Assembly: GCA_039566865.1 (NCBI GenBank)
Contig: CM076960.1
Span: 2,170,001-2,234,000, forward strand
Origin: Aurelia coerulea
Lineage: Eukaryota; Cnidaria; Scyphozoa; Semaeostomeae; Ulmaridae
Length of the DNA stretch: 64,000 nt
Reading direction: 5' to 3'
Part shown: in pieces, positions 36,648 to 50,040 of the stretch
Layout of the letters: each line of letters begins with the position of its first letter
Numbering within the stretch: position 1 is the first letter of the stretch
Translations under genes and position numbers: made by a program
The notes under the pieces: generated by a model
Databases searched by the model: none
Told to the model about the DNA's origin: nothing
Seen by the model: the letters and a program-made list of their open reading frames with translations, nothing else

Positions 36648-39600
36648 TCAAAACGAGGTATATTTGATTTGAAACATTTGAAACCTCATCAGGTTAATGA
36701 GGTTCGAATGATAGTAAACTTGTCAAGAGAAAATGAGGTCAGAACACAGTCTATGGTTGAATTCTTATGAATTGATAATGTATAGATCAAGTATGAAACT
36801 TGGTTTGATTCAATTCAGTCAAACGAAGTATATTAGATTTGAAACATTTGAAACCTCATCAGGTTAATGAGGTTCGAATGATAGTAAACTTGTCAAGAGG
36901 AAATGAGGTCAGAACACAGTCTATGGTTGAATTCTTATGAATTGATATTGTATAGATCGAATATGAAGCTTGGTTTGATTCAATTCAGTCAAAACGAGGT
37001 ATATTTGATTTGAAACATTTGAAACCTCATCAGGTTAATGAGGTTCGAATGATAGTAAACTTGTCAAGAGAAAATGAAGTCAAAACACAGTCTATGGTTG
37101 AATTCTCATGAATTGATATTGTATAGATCGAATATGAAACTTGGTTTGATTCATTTCAGCCAAACGAGGTATATTTGATTTGAAACATTTGTAACCTCAT
37201 CAGGTTAATGAGGCTCGAATGATAATAAACTTGTCAAGAGAAAATGAGGTCAGAACACAGTCTATGGTTGAATTGTTATGAATTGATATAGTATAGATCG
37301 AATATGAAACTTGGTTTGATTCAATTCAGTCAAAACGAGGTATATTTGATTTGAAACATTTGAAACCTCATCAGGTTAATGAGGTTCGAATGATAGTAAA
37401 CTTGTCAAGAGAAAATGAGGTCAGAACACAGTCAATGGTTGAAATCTTTTGAATTGATATTGTATAGATCGAATATGAAACTTGGTTTGATTCAATTCAG
37501 TCAAAACGAGGTATATTTGATTTGAAACATTTGAAACCTCATCAGGTTAATGAGGTTCGAATGATAGTAAACTTGTCAAGCGGAAATGAGGTAAGAACAC
37601 AGACTATGGTTGAATTCTTATGAATTGATATTGTATAGATCGAATATGAAACTTGGTTTGATTCAATTCAGTCAAAACAAGGTATATTTGATTTGAAACA
37701 TTTGAAACCTCATCAGGTTAATGAGGTTCGAATGATAGTAAACTTGTCAAGAGAAAATGAGGTCAGAACACAGTCTATGGTTGAAATCTTATGAATTGAT
37801 AATGTATAGATCGAATATGAAACTTGGTTTGATTCAATTCAGTCAAAACGAGGTATATTTGATTTGAAACATTTGAAACCTCATCAGGTTAATGAGGTTC
37901 GAATGATAGTAAACTTGTCAAGAGAAAATGAATTCAGAACACAGTCTATAGTTGAATTCTTATGAATTGATATTGTATAGATCGAATATGAAACTTGGTT
38001 TGAATCAATTCAGTCAAAACGAGGTATATTTGATTTGAAACATTTGAAACCTCATCAGGTTAATGAGGTTCGAATGATAGTAAACTTGTCAAGAGAAAAT
38101 GAGGTCAGAACACAGTCTATGGTTGAATTCTTATGAATTGATAATGTATAGATCGAGTATGAAACTTGGTTTGATTCAATTCAGTCAAAACAAGGTATAT
38201 TTGATTTGAAACATTTGAAACCTCATCAGGTTAATGAGGTTCGAATGATAGTAAACTTGTCAAGAGAAAATGAAGTCAGAACACAGTCTATGGTTGAAAT
38301 CTTATGAATTGATAATATATAGATCGAATATGAAACTTGGTTTGATTCAATTCAGTCAAAACGAGGTATATTTGATTTGAAACATTTGAAACCTCATCAG
38401 GTTAATGAGGTTCGAATGATAGTAAACTTGTCAAGAGAAAATGAAGTGAGAACACAGTCTATGGTTGAAATCTTATGAATTGATAATATATAGATCGAGT
38501 ATGAAACTTGGTTTGATTCAATTCAGTCAAAACGAGGTATATTTGATTTGAAACATTTGAAACCTCATCAGGTTAATGAGGTTCGAATGATAGTAAACTT
38601 GTCAAGAGAAAATGAGGTCAGAACACAGTCTATGGTTGAATTCTTATGAATTGATATTGTATAGATCGAATATGAAACTTGGTTTGATTCAATTCAGTCA
38701 AAACGAGGTATATTTGATTTGAAACATTTGAAACCTCATCAGGTTAATGAGGCTCGAATGATAGTAAACTTGTCAAGAGAAAATGAATTCAGAACACAGT
38801 CTATGGTTGAAATCTTATGAATTGATATTGTATAGATCGAATATGAAACTTGGTTTGATTCAATTCAGTCAAAACGAAGGTATATTAGATTTGAAACATT
38901 TGAAACCTCATCAGGTTAATGAGGTTCGAATGATAGTAAACTTGTCAAGAGAAAATGAAGTCAGAACACAGTCTATGGTTGAAATCTTATGAATTGATAA
39001 TGTATAGATCGAGTATGAAACTTGGTTTGATTCAATTCAGTCAAAACGAGGTATATTTGATTTGAAACATTTGAAACCTCATCAGGTTAATGAGGTTCGA
39101 ATGATAGTAAACTTGTCAAGAGAAAATGAGGTCAGAACACAGTCTATGGTTGAATTCTTATGAATTGATATTGTATAGATCGAATATGAAACTTGGTTTG
39201 ATTCAATTCAGTCAAAACGAGGTATATTTGATTTGAAACATTTGAAACCTCATTAGGTTAATGAGGTTCGAATGATAGTAAACTTGTCAAGAGAAAATGA
39301 ATTCAGAACACAGTCTATAGTTGAATTCTTATGAATTGATATTGTATAGATCGAATATGAAACTTGGTTTGATTCAATTCAGTCAAAACGAGGTATATTT
39401 GATTTGAAACATTTGAAACCTCATCAGGTTAATGAGGTTCGAATGATAGTAAACTTGTCAAGAGGAAATGAAGGTCAGAACACAGTCTATGGTTGAATTC
39501 TTATGAATTGATATTGTATAGATCGAATATGAAACTTGGTTTGATTCAATTCAGTCAAAACGAGGTATATTTGATTTGAAACATTTGAAACCTCATCAGG

Positions 39601-42600
39601 TTAATGAGGTTCGAATGATAGTAAACTTGTCAAGAGAAAATGAAGTCAGAACACAGTCTATGGTTGAAATCTTATGAATTGATAATGTATAGATCGAATA
39701 TGAAACTTGGTTTGATTCAATTCAGTCAAAACGAGGTATATTTGATTTGAAACATTTGAAACCTCATCAGGTTAATGAGGTTCGAATGATAGTAAACTTG
39801 TCAAGAGAAAATGAAGTCAGAACACAGTCTATGGTTGAAATCTTATGAATTGATAATGTATAGATCGAGTATGAAACTTGGTTTGATTCAATTCAGTCAA
39901 AACGAGGTATATTTGATTTGAAACATTTGAAACCTCATCAGGTTAATGAGGTTCGAATGATAGTAAACTTGTCAAGAGAAAATGAGGTCAGAACACAGTC
40001 TATGGTTGAATTCTTATGAATTGATATTGTATAGATCGAATATGAAACTTGGTTTGATTCAATTCAGTCAAAACAAGGTATATTTGATTTGAAACATTTG
40101 AAACCTCATCAGGTTAATGAGGTTCGAATGATAGTAAACTTGTCAAGAGAAAATGAAGTCAGAACACAGTCTATGGTTGAAATCTTATGAATTGATAATG
40201 TATAGATCGAGTATGAAACTTGGTTTGATTCAATTCAGTCAAAACGAAGGTATATTTGATTTGAAACATTTGAAACCTCATCAGGTTAATGAGGTTCGAA
40301 TGATAGTAAACTTGTCAAGAGAAAATGAAGTGAGAACACAGTGTTTGGTTGAAATCTAATGAATTGATAATATATAGATCGAGTATTAAACTTGGTTTGA
40401 TTCAATTCAGTCAAAACGAGGTATATTTGATTTGAAACATTTGAAACCTCATCAGGTTAATGAGGTTCGAATGATAGTAAACTTGTCAAGAGAAAATGAG
40501 GTCAGAACACAGTCTATGGTTGAAATCTTATGAATTGATATGTATAGATCGAATATGAAACTTGGTTTGATTCAATTCAGTCAAAACAAGGTATATTTGA
40601 TTTGAAACATTTGAAACCTCATCAGGTTAATGAGGTTCGAATGATAGTAAACTTGTCAAGAGAAAATGAGGTCAGAACACAGTCTATGGTTGAAATCTTA
40701 TGAATTGATATTGTATAGATCGAATATGAAACTTGGTTTGATTCAATTCAGTCAAAACGAGGTATATTTGATTTGAAACATTTGAAACCTCATCAGGTTA
40801 ATGAGGTTCGAATGATAGTAAACTTGTCAAGAGAAAATAAAGTCAGAACACAGTTTATGGTTGAATTCTTATGAATTGATATTGTATATATCGAGTATGA
40901 AACTTGGTTTGATTCAATTCAGTAAAAACGAGGTATATTTGATTTGAAACATTTGAAACCTCATCAGGTTAATGAGGTTCGAATGATAGTAAACTTGTCA
41001 AGAGAAAATGAGGTCACTTGTCAAGAACACAGTCTATGGTTGAAATCTTATGAATTGATAATGTATAGATCGAGTATGAAACTTGGTTTGATTCAATTCA
41101 GTCAAAACGAGGTATATTTGATTTGAAACATTTGAAACCTCATCAGGTTAATGAGGTTCGAATGATAGTAAACTTGTCAAGAGAAAATAAAGTCAGAACA
41201 CAGTCTATGGTTGAAATCTTATGAATTGATAATGTATAGATCGAGTATGAAACTTGGTTTGATTCATTTCAGTCAAACGAGGTATATTTGATTTGAAACA
41301 TTTGAAACCTCATCAGGTTAATGAGGTTCGAATGATAGTAAACTTGTCAAGAGAAAATGAGGTCAGAACACAGTCTATGGTTGAATTCTTATGAATTGAT
41401 ATTGTATAGATCGAATATGAAACTTGGTTTGATTCAATTCAGTCAAAACGAGGTATATTTGATTTGAAACATTTGAAACCTCATCAGGTTAATGAGGTTC
41501 GAATGATAGTAAACTTGTCAAGAGAAAATGAGGTCAGAACACAGTCTATGGTTGAATTCTTATGAATTGATATTGTATAGATCGAATATGAAACTTGGTT
41601 TGATTCAATTCAGTCAAAACGAGGTATATTTGATTTGAAACATTTGAAACCTCATCAGGTTAATGAGGCTCGAATGATAGTAAACTTGTCAAGAGAAAAT
41701 GAAGTCAGAACACAGTCTATGGTTGAAATCTTATGAATTGATATTGTATAGATCGAATATGAAACTTGGTTTGATTCAATTCAGTCAAAACGAGGTATAT
41801 TTGATTTGAAACATTTGAAACCTCATCAGGTTAATGAGGTTCGAATGATAGTAAACTTGTCAAGAGAAAATGAAGTCAGAACACAGTCTATGGTTGAAAT
41901 CTTATGAATTGATATTGTATAGATCGAATATGAAACTTGGTTTGATTCAATTCAGTCAAAACGAGGTATATTTGATTTGAAACATTTGAAACCTCATCAG
42001 GTTAATGAGGTTCGAATGATAGTAAACTTGTCAAGAGAAAATGAGGTCAGAACACAGTCTATGGTTGAATTCTTATGAATTGATATTGTATAGATCGAAT
42101 ATGAAACTTGGTTTGATTCAATTCAGTCAAAACGAGGTATATTTGATTTGAAACATTTGAAACCTCATCAGGTTAATGAGGTTCGAATGATAGTAAACTT
42201 GTCAAGAGAAAATGAGGTCAGAACACAGTCTATGGTTGAAATCTTATGAATTGATAATGTATAGATCGAATATGAAACTTGGTTTGATTCAATTCAGTCA
42301 AAACGAGGTATATTTGATTTGAAACATTTGAAACCTCATCAGGTTAATGAGGTTCGAATGATAGTAAACTTGTCAAGAGAAAATGAAGTCAGAACACAGT
42401 CTATGGTTGAATTCTTATGAATTGATATTGTATAGATCGAATATGAAACTTGGTTTGATTCAATTCAGTCAAAACAAGGTATATTTGATTTGAAACATTT
42501 GAAACCTCATCAGGTTAATGAGGTTCGAATGATAGTAAACTTGTCAAGAGAAAATGAAGTCAGAACACAGTCTATGGTTGAAATCTTATGAATTGATATT

Positions 42601-45600
42601 GTATAGATCGAATATGAAACTTGGTTTGATTCAATTCAGTCAAAACAAGGTATATTTGATTTGAAACATTTGAAACCTCATCAGGTTAATGAGGTTCGAA
42701 TGATAGTAAACTTGTCAAGAGAAAATGAAGTCAGAACACAGTCTATGGTTGAAATCTTATGAATTGATAATGTATAGATCGAATATGAAACTTGGTTTGA
42801 TTCAATTCAGTCAAAACGAGGTATATTTGATTTGAAACATTTGAAACCTCATCAGGTTAATGAGGTTCGAATGATAGTAAACTTGTCAAGAGAAAATGAA
42901 GTCAGAACACAGTCTATGGTTGAATTCTTATGAATTGATATTGTATAGATCGAATATGAAACTTGGTTTGATTCAATTCAGTCAAAACGAGGTATATTTG
43001 ATTTGAAACATTTGAAACCTCATCAGGTTAATGAGGTTCGAATGATAGTAAACTTGTCAAGAGAAAATGAGGTCAGAACACAGTCTATGGTTGAATTCTT
43101 ATGAATTGATAATGTATAGATCGAATATGAAACTTGGTTTGATTCAATTCAGTCAAAACAAGGTATATTTGATTTGAAACATTTGAAACCTCATCAGGTT
43201 AATGAGGTTCGAATGATAGTAAACTTGTCAAGAGAAAATGAAGTCAGAACACAGTCTATGGTTGAAATCTTATGAATTGATAATGTATAGATCGAGTATG
43301 AAACTTGGTTTGATTGAATTCAGTCAAAACGAAGGTATATTTGATTTGAAACATTTGAAACCTCATCAGGTTAATGAGGTTCGAATGATAGTAAACTTGT
43401 CAAGAAAAAATGAAGTCAGAACACAGTCTATGGTTGAAATCTTATGAATTGATATTGTATAGATCGAGTATGAAACTTGGTTTGATTCATTTCAGTCAAA
43501 ACGAGGTATATTTGATTTGAAACATTTGAAACCTCATCAGGTTAATGAGGTTCGAATGATAGTAAACTTGTCAAGAGAAAATGAGGTCAGAACACAGTCT
43601 ATGGTTGAATTCTTATGAATTGATATTGTATAGATCGAATATGAAACTTGGTTTGATTCAATTCAGTCAAAACGAGGTATATTTGATTTGAAACATTTGA
43701 AACCTCATCAGGTTAATGAGGTTCGAATGATAGTAAACTTGTCAAGAGAAAATGAGGTCAGAACACAGTCTATGGTTGAATTCTTATGAATTGATATTGT
43801 ATAGATCGAATATGAAACTTGGTTTGATTCAATTCAGTCAAAACAAAGGTATATTTGATTTGAAACATTTGAAACCTCATCAGGTTAATGAGGTTCGAAT
43901 GATAGTAAACTTGTCAAGAGAAAATGAAGTCAGAACACAGTCTATGGTTGAAATCTTATGAATTGATATTGTATAGATCGAATATGAAACTTGGTTTGAT
44001 TGAATTCAGTCAAAACAAGGTATATTTGATTTGAAACATTTGAAACCTCATCAGGTTAATGAGGTTCGAATGATAGTAAACTTGTCAAGAGAAAATGAAG
44101 TCAGAACACAGTCTATGGTTGAAATCTTATGAATTGATAATGTATAGATCGAATATGAAACTTGGTTTGATTCAATTCAGTCAAAACAAGGTATATTAGA
44201 TTTGAAACATTTGAAACCTCATCAGGTTAATGAGGTTCGAATGATAGTAAACTTGTCAAGAGAAAATGAAGTCAGAACACAGTCTATGGTTGAAATCTTA
44301 TGAATTGATAATGTATAGATCGAGTATGAAACTTGGTTTGATTCATTTCAGTCAAAACGAGGTATATTTGATTTGAAACATTTGAAACCTCATCAGGTTA
44401 ATGAGGTTCGAATGATAGTAAACTTGTCAAGAGAAAATGAGGTCAGAACACAGTCTATGGTTGAATTCTTATGAATTGATATTGTATAGATCGAATATGA
44501 AACTTGGTTTGATTCAATTCAGTCAAAACGAGGTATATTTGATTTGAAACATTTGAAACCTCATCAGGTTAATGAGGTTCGAATGATAGTAAACTTGTCA
44601 AGAGAAAATGAGGTCAGAACACAGTCTATGGTTGAATTCTTATGAATTGATATTGTATAGATCGAATATGAAACTTGGTTTGATTCAATTCAGTCAAAAC
44701 GAGGTATATTTGATTTGAAACATTTGAAACCTCATCAGGTTAATGAGGTTTGAATGATAGTAAACTTGTCAAGAAAATGAGGTCAGAACACAGTCTATGG
44801 TTGAATTCTTATGAATTGATATTGTATAGATCGAATATGAAACTTGGTTTGATTCAATTCAGTCAAAACGAGGTATATTTGATTTGAAACATTTGAAACC
44901 TCATCAGGTTAATGAGGTTCGAATGATAGTAAACTTGTCAAGACAAAATGAAGTCAGAACACAGTCTATGGTTGAAATCTTATGAATTGATAATGTATAG
45001 ATCGAATATGAAACTTGGTTTGATTCAATTCAGTCAAAACAAGGTATATTTGATTTGAAACATTTGAAACCTCATCAGGTTAATGAGGTTCGAATGATAG
45101 TAAACTTGTCAAGAGAAAATGAAGTCAGAACACAGTCTATGGTTGAAATCTTATGAATTGATAATGTATAGATCGAATATGAAACTTGGTTTGATTCAAT
45201 TCAGTCAAAACGAGGTATATTTGATTTGAAACATTTGAAACCTCATCAGGTTAATGAGGTTCGAATGATAGTAAACTTGTCAAGAGAAAATGAAGTCAGA
45301 ACACAGTCTATGGTTGAAATCATATGAATTGATATTGTATAGATCGAATATGAAACTTGGTTTGATTGAATTCAGTCAAAACAAGGTATATTTGATTTGA
45401 AACATTTGAAACCTCATCAGGTTAATGAGGTTCGAATGATAGTAAACTTGTCAAGAGAAAATGAAGTCAGAACACAGTCTATGGTTGAAATCTTATGAAT
45501 TGATAATGTATAGATCGAGTATGAAACTTGGTTTGATTCAATTCAGTCAAAACAAAGGTATATTTGATTTGAAACATTTGAAACCTCATCAGGTTAATGA

Positions 45601-47475
45601 GGTTCGAATGATAGTAAACTTGTCAAGAGAAAATGAAGTCAGAACACAGTCTATGGTTGAAATCTTATGAATTGATAATGTATAGATCGAATATGAAACT
45701 TGGTTTGATTCATTTCAGTCAAACGAGGTATATTTGATTTGAAACATTTGAAACCTCATCAGGTTAATGAGGTTCGAATGATAGTAAACTTGTCAAGAGA
45801 AAATGAGGTCAGAACACAGTCTATGGTTGAATTCTTATGAATTGATATTGTATAGATCGAATATGAAACTTGGTTTGATTCAATTCAGTCAAAACGAGGT
45901 ATATTTGATTTGAAACATTTGAAACCTCATCAGGTTAATGAGGTTCGAATGATAGTAAACTTGTCAAGAGAAAATGAAGTCAGAACACAGTCTATGGTTG
46001 AAATCTTATGAATTGATATTGTATAGATCGAATATGAAACTTGGTTTGATTCAATTCAGTCAAAACGAGGTATATTTGATTTGAAACATTTGAAACCTCA
46101 TCAGGTTAATGAGGTTCGAATGATAGTAAACTTGTCAAGAGAAAATGAAGTCAGAACACAGTCTATGGTTGAAATCTTATGAATTGATAATGTATAGATC
46201 GAGAATGAAACTTGGTTTGATTCAATTCAGTCAAAACGAGGTATATTTGATTTGAAACATTTGAAACCTCATCAGGTTAATGAGGTTCGAATGATAGTAA
46301 ACTTGTCAAGAGAAAATGAGGTCAGAACACAGTCTATGGTTGAATTCTTATGAATTGATATTGTATAGATCGAATATGAAACTTGGTTTGATTCAATTCA
46401 GTCAAAACAAGGTATATTTGATTTGAAACATTTGAAACCTCATCAGGTTAATGAGGTTCGAATGATAGTAAACTTGTCAAGAGAAAATGAAGTCAGAACA
46501 CAGTCTATGGTTGAAATCTTATGAATTGATAATGTATAGATCGAATTTGAAACTTGGTTTGATTCAATTCAGTCAAAACGAGGTATATTTGATTTGAAAC
46601 ATCTGAAACCTCATCAGGTTAATGAGTCTCGAATGATAGTAAACTTGTAATGAGAAAATGAAGTCAGAACACAGTCTATGGTTGAAATCTTATGAATTGA
46701 TATTGTATAGATCGAATATGAAACTTGGTTTGATTCAATTCAGTCAAAACGAGGTATATTTGATTTGAAACATTTGAAACCTCATCAGGTTAATGAGGTT
46801 CGAATGATAGTAAACTTGTCAAGAGAAAATGAGGTCAAAACACAGTCTATGGTTGAATTCTTATGAATTGATAATGTATAGATCGAGTATGAAACTTGGT
46901 TTGATTCAATTCAGTCAAACGAGGTATATTTGATTTGAAACATTTGAAACCTCATCAGGTTAATGAGTCTCGAATGATAGTAAACTTGTAATGAGAAAAT
47001 GAAGTCAGAACACAGTCTATGGTTGAAATCTTATGAATTGATATTGTATAGATCGAATATGAAACTTGGTTTGATTCATTTCAGTCAAACGAGGTATATT
47101 TGATTTGAAACATTTGAAACCTCATCAGGTTAATGAGGTTCGAATGATAGTAAACTTGTCAAGAGAAAATGAGGTCAGAACACAGTCTATGGTTGAATTG
47201 TTATGAATTGATATTGTATAGATCGAATATGAAACTTGTTTGATTCAATTCAGTCAAAACGAGGTATATTTGATTTGAAACATTTGAAACCTCATCAGGT
47301 TAATGAGGTTCGAATGATAGTAAACTTGTCAAGAGAAAATGAAGTCAAAACACAGTCTATGGTTGAAATCTTATGAATTGATATTGTATAGATCGAATAT
47401 GAAACTTGGTTTGATTCAATTCAGTCAAAACGAGGTATATTTGATTTGAAACATTTGAAACCTCATCAGGTTAAT
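36648..47475 (+). repeat. Near-consensus satellite, weakly ordered
   Basis: About 63 monomers, mostly within a few substitutions of the consensus. Two haplotypes alternate irregularly: GAATTC with GATATTG, and GAAATC with GATAATG. Several 172-bp monomers (ACGAAGG or ACAAAGG; for example 38749-38920) and short deletions occur: GATATGTATAG near 40,541, CAAGAAAATGAGG near 44,770, and GAAACTTGTTTG near 47,233. Short runs such as CTCGAATG with CTTGTAATGAG (46,6xx and 46,9xx) repeat at about 340 bp, but I found no longer unit in register. The small reading frames in this stretch are indel products, not genes. Confidence 0.8.
41017..41024 (+). repeat. 8-bp microduplication CTTGTCAA inside a monomer
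   Basis: The usual GAGGTCAGAACAC reads GAGGTCA, then CTTGTCAA, then GAACAC. The inserted octamer equals the CTTGTCAA found about 20 bases upstream in the same monomer, so replication slippage or a short templated insertion is the simplest explanation. It shifts the reading frame and produces the open stretch at 40944-41126. Confidence 0.88.
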
Positions 47476-48330
47476 GAGGTTCGAATGATAGTAAACTTGT
47501 CAAGAGAAAATGAAGTCAGAACACAGTCTATGGTTGAAATCTTATGAATTGATATTGTATAGATCGAATATGAAACTTGGTTTGATTCAATTCAGTCAAA
47601 ACGAGGTATATTTGATTTGAAACATTTGAAACCTCATCAGGTTAATGAGGTTCGAATGATAGTAAACTTGTCAAGAGAAAATGAAGTCAGAACACAGTCT
47701 ATGGTTGAAATCTTATGAATTGATATTGTATAGATCGAATATGAAACTTGGTTTGATTCAATTCAGTCAAAACGAGGTATATTTGATTTGAAACATTTGA
47801 AACCTCATCAGGTTAATGAGGTTCGAATGATAGTAAACTTGTCAAGAGAAAATGAAGTCAGAACACAGTCTATGGTTGAAATCTTATGAATTGATATTGT
47901 ATAGATCGAATATGAAACTTGGTTTGATTCAATTCAGTCAAAACGAGGTATATTTGATTTGAAACATTTGAAACCTCATCAGGTTAATGAGGTTCGAATG
48001 ATAGTAAACTTGTCAAGAGAAAATGAAGTCAGAACACAGTCTATGGTTGAAATCTTATGAATTGATATTGTATAGATCGAATATGAAACTTGGTTTGATT
48101 CAATTCAGTCAAAACGAGGTATATTTGATTTGAAACATTTGAAACCTCATCAGGTTAATGAGGTTCGAATGATAGTAAACTTGTCAAGAGAAAATGAAGT
48201 CAGAACACAGTCTATGGTTGAAATCTTATGAATTGATATTGTATAGATCGAATATGAAACTTGGTTTGATTCAATTCAGTCAAAACGAGGTATATTTGAT
48301 TTGAAACATTTGAAACCTCATCAGGTTAAT
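47476..48330 (+). repeat. Five consecutive identical 171-bp monomers
   Basis: Monomers starting at 47476, 47647, 47818, 47989 and 48160 read the same by eye, with AATGAAG, GAAATC, GATATTG, GAATATG and ACGAGG throughout. The preceding monomer (47305) differs by CAAAACACAG, and the following one (48331) switches to GATAATG and GAGTATG. The run is the most homogeneous stretch I found, and it also fixes the unit length at exactly 171 bp. Confidence 0.92.
47630..47652 (+). other. Representative 8-bp dyad spanning the monomer junction
   Basis: AACCTCAT and ATGAGGTT are exact reverse complements separated by the 7-base loop CAGGTTA, so either strand can form an 8-bp hairpin. The element recurs once per monomer across nearly the whole window; this instance is from the identical run. 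Versions with a mismatch occur in recognisable monomer classes: CCGCATCAGG (left arm), GGTTATTGAGG and CCGGTTAAAGAGG (right arm). Short dyads and cruciform potential are known features of many centromeric satellites; any function here is inference. Confidence 0.85.
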
Positions 48331-49014
48331 GAGGTTCGAATGATAGTAAACTTGTCAAGAGAAAATGAAGTCAGAACACAGTCTATGGTTGAAATCTTAT
48401 GAATTGATAATGTATAGATCGAGTATGAAACTTGGTTTGATTCAATTCAGTCAAAACAAGGTATATTTGATTTGAAACATTTGAAACCTCATCAGGTTAA
48501 TGAGGTTCGAATGATAGTAAACTTGTCAAGAGAAAATGAAGTCAGAACACAGTCTATGGTTGAAATCTTATGAATTGATAATGTATAGATCGAGTATGAA
48601 ACTTGGTTTGATTCAATTCAGTCAAAACGAGGTATATTTGATTTGAAACATTTGAAACCTCATCAGGTTAATGAGGTTCGAATGATAGTAAACTTGTCAA
48701 GAGAAAATGAGGTCAGAACACAGTCTATGGTTGAATTCTTATGAATTGATATTGTATAGATCGAATATGAAACTTGGTTTGATTCAATTCAGTCAAAACG
48801 AGGTATATTTGATTTGAAACATTTGAAACCTCATCAGGTTAATGAGGTTCGAATGATAGTAAACTTGTCAAGAGAAAATGAGGTCAGAACACAGTCTATG
48901 GTTGAAATCTTATGAATTGATAATGTATAGATCGAATATGAAACTTGGTTTGATTCAATTCAGTCAAAACGAGGTATATTTGATTTGAAACATTTGAAAC
49001 CTCATCAGGTTAAT
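48331..49014 (+). repeat. Four transition monomers
   Basis: Monomers at 48331, 48502, 48673 and 48844 connect the identical run to the trimer block. The first two have AATGAAG with GATAATG and GAGTATG. The last two are the GAATTC/GATATTG and GAAATC/GATAATG types that also form the first two members of the following trimer. Confidence 0.8.
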
Positions 49015-50040
49015 GAGGTTCGAATGATAGTAAACTTGTCAAGAGAAAATGAGGTCAGAACACAGTCTATGGTTGAATTCTTATGAATTGATATTGTATA
49101 GATCGAATATGAAACTTGGTTTGATTCAATTCAGTCAAAACGAGGTATATTTGATTTGAAACATTTGAAACCTCATCAGGTTAATGAGGTTCGAATGATA
49201 GTAAACTTGTCAAGAGAAAATGAGGTCAGAACACAGTCTATGGTTGAAATCTTATGAATTGATAATGTATAGATCGAATATGAAACTTGGTTTGATTCAA
49301 TTCAGTCAAAACGAGGTATATTTGATTTGAAACATTTGAAACCTCATCAGGTTAATGAGGTTCGAATGATAGTAAACTTGTCAAGAGAAAATGAAGTCAG
49401 AACACAGTCTATGGTTGAAATCTTATGAATTGATAATGTATAGATCGAATATGAAACTTGGTTTGATTCAATTCAGTCAAAACGAGGTATATTTGATTTG
49501 AAACATTTGAAACCTCATCAGGTTAATGAGGTTCGAATGATAGTAAACTTGTCAAGAGAAAATGAGGTCAGAACACAGTCTATGGTTGAATTCTTATGAA
49601 TTGATATTGTATAGATCGAATATGAAACTTGGTTTGATTCAATTCAGTCAAAACGAGGTATATTTGATTTGAAACATTTGAAACCTCATCAGGTTAATGA
49701 GGTTCGAATGATAGTAAACTTGTCAAGAGAAAATGAGGTCAGAACACAGTCTATGGTTGAAATCTTATGAATTGATAATGTATAGATCGAATATGAAACT
49801 TGGTTTGATTCAATTCAGTCAAAACGAGGTATATTTGATTTGAAACATTTGAAACCTCATCAGGTTAATGAGGTTCGAATGATAGTAAACTTGTCAAGAG
49901 AAAATGAAGTCAGAACACAGTCTATGGTTGAAATCTTATGAATTGATAATGTATAGATCGAATATGAAACTTGGTTTGATTCAATTCAGTCAAAACGAGG
50001 TATATTTGATTTGAAACATTTGAAACCTCATCAGGTTAAT
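49015..50040 (+). repeat. Tandem 513-bp trimer, two copies
   Basis: Units 49015-49527 and 49528-50040 have the same three-member order: GAGGTC with GAATTC and GATATTG, then GAGGTC with GAAATC and GATAATG, then GAAGTC with GAAATC and GATAATG. All six monomers are 171 bp and the two trimers are the same by eye. The preceding pair 48673-49014 equals the first two members, so growth from a dimer is possible. Confidence 0.87.

Noticed and set aside
40944..41126. 60-codon open reading frame
   Set aside because: It results from the 8-bp CTTGTCAA insertion at 41017-41024 shifting the frame of ordinary satellite.
38783..45670. Open reading frames of 68-69 codons at 38783-38992, 40153-40359, 43238-43447, 43752-43961 and 45461-45670
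   Set aside because: They translate the satellite itself, cover little more than one monomer, and exist only where a one-base gain links two frames. No promoter, start context or coding pattern supports them.
47476..47492. CENP-B box at the monomer start (TTCGAATGA)
   Set aside because: The first half fits the TTCGNNNNA part, but the CGGG half is replaced by GTAA in the consensus, so the box is incomplete.
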